Of a stretch of DNA of 64,000 nt, positions 8,074 through 16,599 are shown piece after piece. Positions within the stretch are counted from its first letter, which is position 1. Each line of letters starts with the position of its first letter. The position numbers were made by a program, and so were the translations under genes. The notes under the pieces were generated by a model. It searched no databases, was not told the origin of the DNA, and saw only the letters and a list, made by a program, of their open reading frames with translations. The stretch comes from Allosphingosinicella vermicomposti (GTDB lineage Bacteria > Pseudomonadota > Alphaproteobacteria > Sphingomonadales > Sphingomonadaceae). The DNA lies in assembly GCF_003012815.1 (NCBI RefSeq), contig NZ_PXYJ01000003.1, positions 186,001 through 250,000 on the forward strand, given 5' to 3'.

Positions 8074-8646
8074 ATGGACATCCAGGTCTCTGGTCATCAG
8101 GTTGATACGGGCGAGGCCCTACGCCAGCATGTTCAGGATCGATTGCAGACGATGGCAGAGAAATATTTCTCGCGTGCCCAATCTGCCCAGGTGACTTTCG
8201 GCAAGGCTCCCTACGGCCATTTCAGTTGCGACATCGTCTGCCACGTCATGCAGGGGTTGATCCTTAAAGGATCGGGCCGCGCGTCCGATGCCCACCCCGC
8301 CTTCGATCAGGCAGCAGACCGCATCGACAAACAGCTTCGCCGCTATATGCGCCGCCTGAAGGACAAGCACGGCAATGGTCCTGTCAACGGCGCGGCTTAT
8401 GATTTCGACGCGGGCTACACCGTGTTCGAAGCGGGAGACGAGGAAGCGGAAGCGTCCGACAATCCGCCGATCGTTGCCGAAACCCGGGTTGATATTCCCG
8501 AAGCATCGGTGTCGGACGCGGTGATGCTGCTCGACCTTCGCAACACCAACGCCTTGATGTTTCGCAACAGCGGCACCGGGAATTTCAATATGGTGTATCG
8601 CCGCGAAGACGGAACGATCGGATGGGTCGAGCCGCAACGCGGCTGA
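8074..8646 (+). CDS. hpf: Ribosome hibernation promoting factor, long form
   Basis: This is a long HPF (190 residues). The N-terminal domain (about 1-105, starting MDIQVSGHQV) is the S30AE/YfiA fold that occupies the 30S decoding site. The C-terminal domain (about 135-190, ending NFNMVYRREDGTIGWVEPQ) mediates 100S ribosome dimer formation in long forms. An acidic linker joins them. It precedes ptsN, the common hpf-ptsN pairing. The start is supported by the family N-terminus. Confidence 0.94.
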   Translation: MDIQVSGHQVDTGEALRQHVQDRLQTMAEKYFSRAQSAQVTFGKAPYGHFSCDIVCHVMQGLILKGSGRASDAHPAFDQAADRIDKQLRRYMRRLKDKHGNGPVNGAAYDFDAGYTVFEAGDEEAEASDNPPIVAETRVDIPEASVSDAVMLLDLRNTNALMFRNSGTGNFNMVYRREDGTIGWVEPQRG

Positions 8647-8691
8647 CCGCCATCCGTTGATCTTTCCGCCGCGCCCTTTTTCGGGCAAAGG

Positions 8692-8708
8692 GGCCCCCGC
8701 CGGGGGCC
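8692..8708. terminator. GC-rich hairpin between hpf and ptsN
   Basis: GGCCCCCG/CGGGGGCC forms an almost loopless palindrome in the 75-base gap, 14 bases before the ptsN start. A TTTTT run lies 12 bases upstream rather than after it, so it looks like an attenuating or processing hairpin rather than a full terminator. Confidence 0.4.
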
Positions 8709-8721
8709 TTAAGGTGTTTCT

Positions 8722-9186
8722 ATGAATCATTTGTCGGATATCCTGTCGATCGATTCGATCGATGCGGATCTCAATGCCCCCAACAAGAAGGGGCTGTTCC
8801 AGTTGCTCGCAGCAGCTGCAGCGCGCCGGACGGGCCTGGAGGCCAAGGCGATCGCGACCGCGCTCAGCGAGCGTGAGAAGATCGGGTCCACTGGCTTTGG
8901 CGGCGGCATCGCCATCCCACATGGCAAGATGGACGGACTACCGCGCGTCTACGGCTATTTCGCGCGTCTTGAGCCTGCGATAGACTATCACGCGATCGAC
9001 AATCTGCCGGTCGACCTCGTCTTTCTCCTCCTCTCCCCGCCCGATGCCGGTGCCGATCACCTGAAGGTACTGGCGAGTGTCAGCCGCGTACTGCGCGACA
9101 AGACGGTGGTTGCCAAGCTGCGCGGCGCGCGCTCGAAGGATGCCATTTACGCCCTGCTTGCTGGAGTGGAATCGCTTGCCGCCTGA
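8722..9186 (+). CDS. ptsN: Nitrogen-regulatory PTS enzyme IIA (EIIA-Ntr)
   Basis: PtsN accepts phosphate from NPr and regulates metabolism by phosphorylation-dependent protein contacts (potassium, nitrogen, stress), not sugar transport. The 154-residue IIA domain is complete, with the phospho-acceptor His67 in GGIAIPHGKM. An AAGG sequence 8 bases before the ATG is the likely ribosome binding site. It lies directly after hpf as in many proteobacteria; rpoN, the third usual neighbour, is absent here. Confidence 0.93.
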   Translation: MNHLSDILSIDSIDADLNAPNKKGLFQLLAAAAARRTGLEAKAIATALSEREKIGSTGFGGGIAIPHGKMDGLPRVYGYFARLEPAIDYHAIDNLPVDLVFLLLSPPDAGADHLKVLASVSRVLRDKTVVAKLRGARSKDAIYALLAGVESLAA

Positions 9187-9637
9187 CGCGATAGGGGCCG
9201 AGGCGCATTTTCGGGCCCTCGAAACGCTATATGCGGCCGCTCCGATCAACGGCCTGTTCCGCTCAACGCTCGAAATCGTCGAGGAAGGCTTTGCCCGTAT
9301 CCGCTTCGATATCGACGAGCAGGTCTTTCATGCCGCAGGCGCCGCGCACGGGACCATCTACTTCAAGATGCTGGACGACGCGGCTTTCTATGCCTGCAAC
9401 AGCCTGGTGAGCGATCGTTTTCTCCTCACCACCGCCTTCAACCTGCTCTTCACGCGCCCTTTGCGCGCCGGGCCCGTTATTGCCGAAGGACGCTGGGCGA
9501 GCGGCCGCCGCCGCGTGCTCGTCGCCGACGCCCGGCTGATCGATTCGGAGGGCGAGGAGGCCGCAAGGGGAACGGGTACCTTCATGCGCTCCCACATTCC
9601 GCTCGCCACTCTCCCCGGCTACCGGACGGTCGGATGA
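9176..9637 (+). CDS. PaaI-like hotdog-fold thioesterase
   Basis: A 153-residue protein of the PaaI/YbgC-type hotdog thioesterase superfamily, which hydrolyses acyl-CoA thioesters. The core GTIYFKMLDDAAFYACNS, the FNLLFTRP strand and the ARGTGTFMRS ending are typical. There is no ATG near the domain start; TTG at 9176 is chosen because it follows GGAGTGG by 7 bases and overlaps the ptsN end by 11 bases. A longer open frame upstream merely runs inside ptsN. Substrate unknown. The TGA overlaps the next ATG. Confidence 0.78.
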   Translation: MPPDAIGAEAHFRALETLYAAAPINGLFRSTLEIVEEGFARIRFDIDEQVFHAAGAAHGTIYFKMLDDAAFYACNSLVSDRFLLTTAFNLLFTRPLRAGPVIAEGRWASGRRRVLVADARLIDSEGEEAARGTGTFMRSHIPLATLPGYRTVG

Positions 9638-9978
9638 CTCGGCCAAGGCTGGCCGCGTCAATGATCGCCGGCGTACTCCTACGCCTCGCAGCCCGCGATG
9701 GCGGCTTTGGCGCCGTGTTGTCGAAGGGGGATGAGCAAGCGGGCGAAATCATCGTACTCTTGCTCGAAAAAGGCCGGAAACGCGCCATTCTCGAGAGAAT
9801 ATTGCAGCCGAATGGTGACTATTGCTGGCATCCTGCCGACGCCAAAATCGTTGAAGACGAAGATAAATTTCAGGACTTCCTGGCCCGCCGGACGCGGTTC
9901 GATCCCGATTTGTGGTTAATCGAACTGGACATCGCATCTGCCGAACGGTTCGCCGCTGAAATGAATGCGTTGAATTGA
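9634..9978 (+). CDS. DUF1491 family protein
   Basis: A 114-residue conserved alphaproteobacterial protein of unknown function (DUF1491). It has no signal peptide or membrane segment. Recognisable features are LAASMIAGVLLRLA at the start, the GEIIVLLL strand, a WHPAD segment and the FDPDLWLIELD ending. Its ATG overlaps the stop of the thioesterase by four bases, so it is translationally coupled to it. No function is proposed. Confidence 0.85.
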   Translation: MTRPRLAASMIAGVLLRLAARDGGFGAVLSKGDEQAGEIIVLLLEKGRKRAILERILQPNGDYCWHPADAKIVEDEDKFQDFLARRTRFDPDLWLIELDIASAERFAAEMNALN

Positions 9979-10154
9979 CGGATCGCCGGACCCGTAACTA
10001 ATGGCGCCCAGTTCCCACGCGGGGGGCCGCGAGTAGCGCTTTTAGTTCAGGCGCTGCGGCCACGCAGACGGAAGGCGATCAGGAGGCTCCTGACCCGTGT
10101 TTGGGTCAAGCGCGTCCGGCGTACGATCAGCCAGCCGCACATGATAGAGTTTCG

Positions 10155-10862
10155 ATGTCTGTTTCGTTGCGCGCTGCGGCCTTCGCCGTGGCTACCTTTG
10201 CTGTTGCGGCCACCGCCACGATTGCCCGCCCTTCCCTCGCCTGGGAAGCCGATGCAGCCCCTGCGGTTCCGGCCTTTGCGGTGCACAGCGCCGCCGCCAT
10301 CCAGGATGGCACCTCCCCGATCAATCCGATCGATTCGGCCGGCGAAATGCCCGCCGCCACCTCTCTTCCCATAACTAAGCACGCCGTCGCCCAGCTTGGT
10401 GCCGATGAGGATGCGATCGAGGTAGAAGCTGAGGAAAAGTCGCTGGCGCCGGTCAAGACGCTGAGCGCGCTGGTCGACGACCATGATGAAAGGGATCTCG
10501 ATGCCGAGATGGAATGCCTCGCCGGCGCCGTCTATTTCGAATCCAAGGGCGAGCCGCTGGAAGGCCAGCTTGCCGTCGCCGAAGTCATCATCAATCGCGC
10601 GAAATCCGGCCGCTTCCCGGCCAGCTATTGCGGTGTAGTGAAGCAGCGCGGCCAATTTTCCTTCGTGCGCGGCGGCAAATTCCCGCCGATCGCACGCGGT
10701 TCGGCCCATTGGCGCAAGGCCGTCGGCGTCGCCCATGTCGCGGCGCAGGACCTGGCCGACAGCAAGGTCGATGATGCTCTTTTCTTCCACGCCCGCCGCG
10801 TATCGCCGGGTTGGAAGCTGAAGCGCCTCGCCACGGTCGGCAATCACATCTTTTACCGCTGA
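10155..10862 (+). CDS. Exported cell-wall hydrolase (SleB/CwlJ type)
   Basis: A secreted 235-residue protein with a C-terminal hydrolase_2 (SleB) domain that would cleave peptidoglycan glycan strands in the periplasm. The start at 10155 gives the signal peptide MSVSLRAAAFAVATFAVAA; the frame is open 18 codons further up without signal-like sequence. The domain begins around residue 120 with AGAVYFESKGEPLEGQLAVA, where the Glu of YFES is the predicted catalytic residue, and contains INRAKSGRFP and CGVV. A low-complexity acidic linker precedes it. Its role in growth or division is not shown. Confidence 0.88.
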   Translation: MSVSLRAAAFAVATFAVAATATIARPSLAWEADAAPAVPAFAVHSAAAIQDGTSPINPIDSAGEMPAATSLPITKHAVAQLGADEDAIEVEAEEKSLAPVKTLSALVDDHDERDLDAEMECLAGAVYFESKGEPLEGQLAVAEVIINRAKSGRFPASYCGVVKQRGQFSFVRGGKFPPIARGSAHWRKAVGVAHVAAQDLADSKVDDALFFHARRVSPGWKLKRLATVGNHIFYR

Positions 10863-10885
10863 TCCTTTTAGCAGCGGGGACGGAT

Positions 10886-10915
10886 GGGCCTGCTTCCACG
10901 GGTGGAGGCGGGCCC
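10886..10915. terminator. Hairpin between convergent genes
   Basis: GGGCCTGCTTCC and GGTGGAGGCGGGCCC pair imperfectly around a short loop between the stops of the cell-wall hydrolase and the ABC exporter. The T-run is weak on either side, so this is only a probable terminator. Confidence 0.4.
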
Positions 10916-10920
10916 TTCGT

Positions 10921-12741
10921 TCATTCGGCGGCTTCCCGCGCGTCGTCGCGTTCGCTCTGCTGACGCTCCCACATCTCGGCATAGAGGCCATTGTGGCGGA
11001 GAAGCTGGGCGTGCGTTCCCTGTTCCACCACCCGGCCCTGATCAAGGACGAGGATATTGTCGGCATCGACGATGGTCGACAGGCGGTGGGCGATGACGAT
11101 GCTGGTGCGGTGGGCGGCGACCGCTCGCAAAGTCGACTGGATCGCGGCCTCTGTACGGCTGTCGAGCGCGCTCGTTGCTTCGTCGAGGATCAGGATCGGC
11201 GGGTTTTTGAGCAGGGTCCGGGCGATGGCCACACGCTGCTTCTCGCCGCCTGACAGCTTCAAGCCCCTCTCGCCGACTCGCGCGGCATAGCCTTCGGGCA
11301 ATTGAGCGATGAAATCGGCTATGGCTGCCCCCATGGCCGCACCCTCGATCTCCGCCTGAGTCGCGCCATCCCTGCCGTAGCCGATATTATAGCCGATGGT
11401 GTCGTTGAACAGGACGCTGTCTTGGGGAACGATGCCGATTGCTGCGCGCAAGCTCGCTTGCTGAACCGCGGCTATATCCTGCCCGTCGATGGTGATGCGT
11501 CCGCCCTGCGGATCGTAAAAGCGAAAAAGCAGGCGCGACAAGGTCGACTTACCCGCACCTGAAGGTCCGACCACGGCTAGCATCGTGCCCGGCGGCACAT
11601 CGAACGTCACGCCCTTCAGGATCGGCCGCTCGAGTTCGTACCCGAAATGCACGTCCTCGAAACGCACATGGCCTTTGCCGACATGAAGAGGCGGTGCGTC
11701 GGCGGCATCGACGACCTCCGCCTTCGTATCGACGATGCCGAACATCGCCTCCATGTCGATCAGGCCCTGACGGATGTTGCGATAGACCCAACCGAGCATG
11801 TCCAATGGCCGGAAAAGCTGAGCGAGCAATGTGTTCACCAGCACGACATCGCCGGGCGTAAAGCGGCCGATCGACCACCCCCACACGGTGAAACCCATGG
11901 CGCCCGCCATCATCACATTGGTAATGAGCGACTGACCGACGTTGAGCCAGGCGAGCGAGGTTTCGTTCTTGACTGCGGCGTCGGCATAGCGGGCAACGGC
12001 GCGGCCGTAACGCTGCGCCTCGCGCTCCTCGGCGTTGAAATATTTGACCGTTTCGAAGTTGAGAAGGCTGTCGACCGCGCGCGCCACCGCGCCAGTGTCG
12101 AGATCGTTCATTTCGGTCCGGAGCCGCGCCCGCCAATCGGTCACTATGCGGGTGAACTGAATATAGGCGACGACCATCGCGATTGTCGCGATGACGAGAC
12201 CAACGCCGAATTTGATCCAGAACAAGCCGAGCACGATCGCAAGCTGGATAATCGTCGGCGCGATGTTGAAGAGAAGGAAGTAGAGCATGGAATCGATGCT
12301 CTTCGTGCCGCGCTCGATGATCTTGGTAACGGCGCCGGTACGCCGTTCGAGATGAAAGCGTAGCGATAGATCATGGAGATGGCGGAAGGTCGTCTCGGCA
12401 AGGCGTCGCGTCGCGTCCTGCCCCACACGCTCGAAAATGCCGTTGCGCATATTGTCGAACAGAACGCCGCCAAACCGTGCGCCCGCATAAGCGGCGACAA
12501 GGGCGATGGCGATCGTCACGCCCGCTTCCATCCCCTTCGTCATCCGGTTGACCGCGGCGCTATAAGCAAGCGGCATGACGAGGGTGGTGATCAGGATCGA
12601 GACCAGCACCAGGATGAGTGACAGGATCACGCGGGCGCGAAGGGCGGGGGCATGAGGCGGCCAGAGATAGGGCATGAAGCGGCGAAGTGCCGCCCAGCCT
12701 GCTTCAGGCTCGGTACGATCTTGGGAAGAGGATGGCGGCAT
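10921..12741 (-). CDS. Atm1/HMT1-type ABC exporter (fused permease and ATPase)
   Basis: A 606-residue half-transporter with an N-terminal six-helix membrane domain (about residues 35-330) and a C-terminal ATPase. Walker A GPSGAGKST, Q-loop VPQDSVLF, signature LSGGEKQRVA, Walker B LILDEAT and the H-loop IAHRLST are all intact, so a homodimer should work. The segment KYFNAEEREA and the overall length match Atm1-type exporters; a Novosphingobium member (NaAtm1) exports glutathione-metal adducts, and mitochondrial Atm1 supports cytosolic Fe-S assembly. Substrate is inferred from family only. Confidence 0.9.
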   Translation of the reverse strand: MPPSSSQDRTEPEAGWAALRRFMPYLWPPHAPALRARVILSLILVLVSILITTLVMPLAYSAAVNRMTKGMEAGVTIAIALVAAYAGARFGGVLFDNMRNGIFERVGQDATRRLAETTFRHLHDLSLRFHLERRTGAVTKIIERGTKSIDSMLYFLLFNIAPTIIQLAIVLGLFWIKFGVGLVIATIAMVVAYIQFTRIVTDWRARLRTEMNDLDTGAVARAVDSLLNFETVKYFNAEEREAQRYGRAVARYADAAVKNETSLAWLNVGQSLITNVMMAGAMGFTVWGWSIGRFTPGDVVLVNTLLAQLFRPLDMLGWVYRNIRQGLIDMEAMFGIVDTKAEVVDAADAPPLHVGKGHVRFEDVHFGYELERPILKGVTFDVPPGTMLAVVGPSGAGKSTLSRLLFRFYDPQGGRITIDGQDIAAVQQASLRAAIGIVPQDSVLFNDTIGYNIGYGRDGATQAEIEGAAMGAAIADFIAQLPEGYAARVGERGLKLSGGEKQRVAIARTLLKNPPILILDEATSALDSRTEAAIQSTLRAVAAHRTSIVIAHRLSTIVDADNILVLDQGRVVEQGTHAQLLRHNGLYAEMWERQQSERDDAREAAE

Positions 12742-12796
12742 CGACCTCTAAATAGGGCGCTTGGTGCGCGACATCAATTTCGGCTGCGTAAAGTCT

Positions 12797-12821
12797 GGAA
12801 CAGCCCGCTTTTCGAACGGTT
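12797..12821 (+). promoter_or_regulatory. Possible EcfG-type stress promoter
   Basis: GGAAC (12797-12801), 16 bases, then GGTTT: one mismatch from the alphaproteobacterial general-stress promoter GGAAC-N16/17-CGTT. It lies about 30 bases before the small gene at 12852. Confidence 0.35.
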
Positions 12822-12851
12822 TATCGCATCGTAGTTATTGGAGAGCGGAAT

Positions 12852-13145
12852 ATGGGACCGGTCGTGTATGTGATGGCAATCCTCGGCTGTGGCGAAGCGG
12901 ATAGTGTGTGCCAGCCGATCGCGACCATCCCCGCCCGCTATGAAAGTCAGGATGCCTGCAACGCGGCGGCCGAAGACGTGCTCGCCCGACAAGACGACAT
13001 CCTCTTCCCAGTCGTGGTTGCCCAGTGCGACGAGGAAGGGAAGCCGACTGCGGGTAATCTAATGTCGGAAACCGTCAAGCTGCCTGAAGCCCGCGAGCCG
13101 CAGCTTCGCCGCGCACGCGCCCAGGGCGATCAAGCCCAGGGATAA
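12852..13145 (+). CDS. Conserved hypothetical small protein
   Basis: A 97-residue protein that I do not recognise. It starts MGPVVYVMAILGCGEAD, a short hydrophobic N-terminus with Cys, and has four Cys in all (GCGEAD, VCQP, ACNA, QCDE), suggesting disulphides or export without a standard signal peptide. A GGAGAG sequence precedes the ATG by 6 bases and supports the start. The C-terminal 25 residues are rich in Arg, Glu and Gln. It is divergent from the Atm1-like exporter and has a possible EcfG promoter. Confidence 0.65.
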   Translation: MGPVVYVMAILGCGEADSVCQPIATIPARYESQDACNAAAEDVLARQDDILFPVVVAQCDEEGKPTAGNLMSETVKLPEAREPQLRRARAQGDQAQG

Positions 13146-13154
13146 TAGCGCGAT

Positions 13155-15242
13155 TTAGAATTTACCGCTCAACGAGAGGGTAAAGATCGACCCGTAATCG
13201 CGGTCCCTAAATTCCGAATAAAGGACGCCGTTGGTTCTCCGCCCATCGTAGAAGGTGCGCGTAAACTGTTCTTGCGTACCGAGCAGATTGTCGAAACTCA
13301 TCCGCGCGGTCAAACCAAACACATCCTTATTTTCGATAAAGGCGCCAACGCTGCCGGGGCTGTTGAAAGGTCGCTCGCGCGTATCGAGCCGGTAGGTCCA
13401 GGCCTGTTCGAATTCGCTATAGCCCGCGCCATAGGCCCAATTGGTGCCCGGTATATCGTGGCGGAAAGACACCTCCACAGAGCGGAACTGATTGTTGTTG
13501 AGCGGCCGGAAGATGCCGGTCAACGGATCCTCAATCCGGCTTTTCTGAAATTGCATTTCGAGGTCGATCTTCGCCCCCCTGACGCCAAAGGGATCGAGAT
13601 TGAGCGTGCTCGACCAGAAAATGCCGTAGAGGCTCGCTCTGTCGAGATTGCCTGGAGCCTGGCCATCCTCGCCAATGGGCACCACGTCCACGACATCTTC
13701 GTACAGCCTGCCGAAGAGGCGCGCGGTTGCCGTGCCATAGGGGCCGAAACTGCGCGTGACTTCGACCTGCCCGGACCAGATTTGTGTCGGCACCAATTCG
13801 GGATTTCCAGCGTCGCCCGTGCCGCTGCCGACATTGACGAACGCCACGAAGTCGAAAAAGTCGAGCTGTCCGACTTCGCGCGAAATGCGGCCGCTGACGT
13901 CGAGGCGAGCGGTCGGCTTCCAAGCCAGCGAAACGAAGCCTTTAGGCCGCCAGAATCGCCGCCTGAGGCCGCTGGGTCCGGTTTGGGTAAGTTCCGAATA
14001 TTCGCCGCCGAGCGAGCTCTGCAGCGTCAATTTCGTACTTAAAGGGCGTCCGTAAGTGATCGATGCTTCGCCCCTTTTCTCCTTCACCGTCGAAATCGCA
14101 TTGTCGAGCGGCAGAGGCTGGAACACGCCGCCAACCAGTCCATAGAGCGCGCTGTTCACATCCAGCACATTATAGGCGCCTTCCGCCGCAACCTGCCAAT
14201 CGGCGGCGCCGGCCTTCCAGCTATATTCGCCACGCAAGATGGATTCAGCCTCGTCGGCCGTCTGTTCGAACCTTTGCCCCGTGGCGTCGCGGCCGTCCGC
14301 ATAGCTGGTGACATAATATTGGCTGTAGGGGCTGTGCTCGAACCGGCGCAGGCCGATCAGTTTCAACCGGCCCGAGCCAAGCCCGAACTCGTAATCGCCG
14401 CCGACTTCGTAATTCCATTCCCGCTCTTCCTCAAAGAAACGGCGGACGCGATCGGGCTCGATCGCGTTGTAGCGGTAAGACAGTTCATCCGCATCGAGAT
14501 GGTAGATCTGATAGGATGCGTTGAGGTTGGCGATGGCGCCCGTGGCACTCCGGTGTTTCAATCCAAGGGTGAGTTTCGGTTCTTCGACATAGATATCCAG
14601 CCGCTCCTGCCGCTCATCGATGATGTCGCCCGCACCATTGGTAACGATTTCCGGTCCAGCATTACCGTTGGCGCGGCTCCAGTTGGTGATCCCCACCGTG
14701 TAATCGAGTTTTCCTGAAGAACCGCTAACCGAAATTTGCCCATTGGTGATGTTGGGCTGAATTCGCTTTGCCCGCGCCTGCGGATTCCATTCGAATTGAC
14801 CGCCAAAGGCCTTGCGCGCGTTCATGATGACATTGGCGACCTGGCCAGACAGGCCGGGCACGTTGAGCGTCGCGCCATCAACGATGTCGATGCGCACGAC
14901 ATCCGCTGCGGGGATGCGGGTAAGCTCGGTCACGACATCGTTCGACTTGCCCGAAAACCGTTCGCCATTGATCAGGACGTTTGTCGATGCCTGCCCAAGG
15001 CCGCGCCGCTCATCCGGTTGGAAGATGATAAAGCCGGGCACCTGCCGCAGCATATCGTAAGCGCTCTTGGGGGCGAAACGGGTGAAATCGTCAGGAGCGT
15101 AGCTTTTCGCCCCTTCGGCGGCGGCGGGGAGTGTGGGAACAGGGGCAGGTGCACCGTCGATGTCCTGGGCCATTGCGGGCGAGGTCGAAATACTGGCGCC
15201 CGCCAGCAAAATCCATTTTCTACGACCGCCCACTCCGCCCAC
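13155..15242 (-). CDS. TonB-dependent outer-membrane receptor
   Basis: A 695-residue outer-membrane protein with a signal peptide (cut near SPAMAQD), a plug domain at about residues 50-175 (YDMLRQVPGFIIFQ, NVLINGERFSGKSNDV, ADVVRIDIVDG) and a beta-barrel running to a terminal Phe. It would use TonB energy to import a ligand such as a siderophore or oligosaccharide; the ligand is unknown. The start is GTG at 15242, preceded by GGGAGA. No TonB, sigma/anti-sigma pair or transporter lies beside it, so context gives no substrate. Confidence 0.88.
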   Translation of the reverse strand: MGGVGGRRKWILLAGASISTSPAMAQDIDGAPAPVPTLPAAAEGAKSYAPDDFTRFAPKSAYDMLRQVPGFIIFQPDERRGLGQASTNVLINGERFSGKSNDVVTELTRIPAADVVRIDIVDGATLNVPGLSGQVANVIMNARKAFGGQFEWNPQARAKRIQPNITNGQISVSGSSGKLDYTVGITNWSRANGNAGPEIVTNGAGDIIDERQERLDIYVEEPKLTLGLKHRSATGAIANLNASYQIYHLDADELSYRYNAIEPDRVRRFFEEEREWNYEVGGDYEFGLGSGRLKLIGLRRFEHSPYSQYYVTSYADGRDATGQRFEQTADEAESILRGEYSWKAGAADWQVAAEGAYNVLDVNSALYGLVGGVFQPLPLDNAISTVKEKRGEASITYGRPLSTKLTLQSSLGGEYSELTQTGPSGLRRRFWRPKGFVSLAWKPTARLDVSGRISREVGQLDFFDFVAFVNVGSGTGDAGNPELVPTQIWSGQVEVTRSFGPYGTATARLFGRLYEDVVDVVPIGEDGQAPGNLDRASLYGIFWSSTLNLDPFGVRGAKIDLEMQFQKSRIEDPLTGIFRPLNNNQFRSVEVSFRHDIPGTNWAYGAGYSEFEQAWTYRLDTRERPFNSPGSVGAFIENKDVFGLTARMSFDNLLGTQEQFTRTFYDGRRTNGVLYSEFRDRDYGSIFTLSLSGKF

Positions 15243-15392
15243 ATTCTCTCTCCCGCTGCCAGTGTTTTAGTTGAGCAATGCTGCCACACTCGTAGCGGGA
15301 TCGGCAAGATAAAAGTTACATTTGTAGCATGCCCCTGAAGATGTTGACGAACCTGTCCAGCGACGGACCGCCGGATATGCGCGGTCATGGTT

Positions 15393-15417
15393 GGAACGAG
15401 GGCATTTGGGGTCCGTT
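15393..15417 (+). promoter_or_regulatory. EcfG-type general stress promoter
   Basis: GGAAC (15393-15397), a 16-base spacer and CGTT (15414-15417) match the alphaproteobacterial EcfG consensus exactly. It ends 32 bases before the small gene at 15450 and would drive that gene and the SDR gene behind it. Confidence 0.65.
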
Positions 15418-15449
15418 GTCTTTGGATATTGGGAATCCGGAGGATCAGC

Positions 15450-15674
15450 ATGGGAAAGCAGGTTTTGAACGACGTCCATGGCTCGACCCGCCCGAAGCAG
15501 AAACAGGACAACGTTATGCCCGACGATCCAGAGGATGGCGGCCGCAAGAGCTTTATCGCTGGCCGCGACGGCGGAAAGGCGCCCGTGAAAAAGGCGCCGG
15601 AGCAGGACCAACAGGATCGATCGACGATCGAGGTTTTTGGTGAGGAGGGCGCTGGCAAGGCGCCGAAGGAATAA
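15450..15674 (+). CDS. Small hydrophilic protein, likely stress-induced
   Basis: A 74-residue protein made almost only of charged and polar residues (many Lys, Asp, Glu, Gln, Gly) with no hydrophobic core, so probably intrinsically disordered. GGAGG seven bases before the ATG gives a strong ribosome site and fixes the start; the frame is open upstream but runs across the promoter. It lies three bases before the SDR gene and shares its EcfG-type promoter. Composition and regulation resemble desiccation or stress-protective small proteins, but that role is inference. Confidence 0.7.
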   Translation: MGKQVLNDVHGSTRPKQKQDNVMPDDPEDGGRKSFIAGRDGGKAPVKKAPEQDQQDRSTIEVFGEEGAGKAPKE

Positions 15675-15677
15675 GCC

Positions 15678-16535
15678 ATGAACTATACCGAAACGCTGAA
15701 TATGATCCACGAAGATGCACTGCCCGGGCATGAGAGCGAATTGGAGCCCAAACCGGATTGGGAGCCGCGTTATCCAGGGTCGGATCGCTTGAAGGGAAAG
15801 GTCGCGCTCATAACCGGCGGCGACAGCGGGATCGGTCGCGCGGTCGCGGCGCTCTTTGCGCGCGAAGGGGCGGACATCGCCATTTCCTACCTATGCGAGC
15901 ATGACGATGCCGAAAAAACAAAGCAGATCGTCGAGGCCGAGGGGCGCAAGGCGATCCTCCTGCCCGGCGATCTGGGGGACAAGGCGGTGTGCGATTCCAT
16001 CGTCGCGGATACGGTGGAAAAGCTCGGACGGCTCGATATCCTTGTCAACAATGCAGGCGAGCAGCATCCCGATCAGGATATTCGCGACATCACCGAGGAG
16101 CAGCTGAAGCGCACCTTCCAGACCAATATCTTCGCGATGTTCTTCCTGACGCAGGCGGCGCGTCCGCATTTGAAGGAGGGATCGACGATCATTAACTGCA
16201 CATCGATCACCATGTATCAGGGCTCGAAGGAGCTTCTTGACTACAGCTCCACCAAGGGCGCGATCACCGCGTTCACTCGCTCATTGTCCGAAAACCTCGT
16301 CGGGGAGGGCATCCGCGTGAACGCAGTCGCTCCAGGCCCGATCTGGACGCCTCTCAACCCGTTTGGGGGCGCATCGCCCGAAAAACTCAAGGATTTTGGA
16401 AAGGATACACCGATGGGGCGCCCCGGGCAGCCCAACGAGGTCGCGCCCTGTTTCCTGTTCCTCGCCTGCGAGGATTCAAGCTATATGTCGGGGCAGGTGC
16501 TGCATCCCAATGGCGGCACGATCGTGAACGGATGA
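15678..16535 (+). CDS. SDR family oxidoreductase (YghA-like)
   Basis: A 285-residue NAD(P)-dependent short-chain dehydrogenase of the long N-terminus group that includes E. coli YghA and Bacillus general-stress SDRs. The cofactor loop is TGGDSGIGR (about residues 46-54), NNAG is near 124-127, and the active-site Ser and YSSTKG (Tyr-x-x-x-Lys) follow. The first 35 residues (PDWEPRYPGSDRL) are the typical extension. The substrate is unknown. It follows the small protein gene after three bases; an EcfG promoter upstream of both predicts induction in the general stress response. Confidence 0.9.
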   Translation: MNYTETLNMIHEDALPGHESELEPKPDWEPRYPGSDRLKGKVALITGGDSGIGRAVAALFAREGADIAISYLCEHDDAEKTKQIVEAEGRKAILLPGDLGDKAVCDSIVADTVEKLGRLDILVNNAGEQHPDQDIRDITEEQLKRTFQTNIFAMFFLTQAARPHLKEGSTIINCTSITMYQGSKELLDYSSTKGAITAFTRSLSENLVGEGIRVNAVAPGPIWTPLNPFGGASPEKLKDFGKDTPMGRPGQPNEVAPCFLFLACEDSSYMSGQVLHPNGGTIVNG

Positions 16536-16571
16536 CAAAGCGCCTTTAGCCTGAGTGCATCTTTGCTATAG

Positions 16572-16594
16572 TCTCCCCTGAACAACAGGGGAGA
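16572..16594 (+). promoter_or_regulatory. Hairpin that buries the ribosome binding site of the next gene
   Basis: A perfect 9-bp stem (TCTCCCCTG, loop AACAA, CAGGGGAGA) ends 5 bases before the GTG start at 16600. The only Shine-Dalgarno sequence (AGGGGAG) is the 3' arm of the stem, so the folded message should block translation until the stem opens. It could be thermometer-like or relieved by a ligand or helicase. Confidence 0.5.
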
Positions 16595-16599
16595 TTGAC

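Noticed and set aside
10141-10374. Small Pro/Arg-rich open frame inside the cell-wall hydrolase gene
   Set aside because: Shadow of the signal peptide and linker in another frame.
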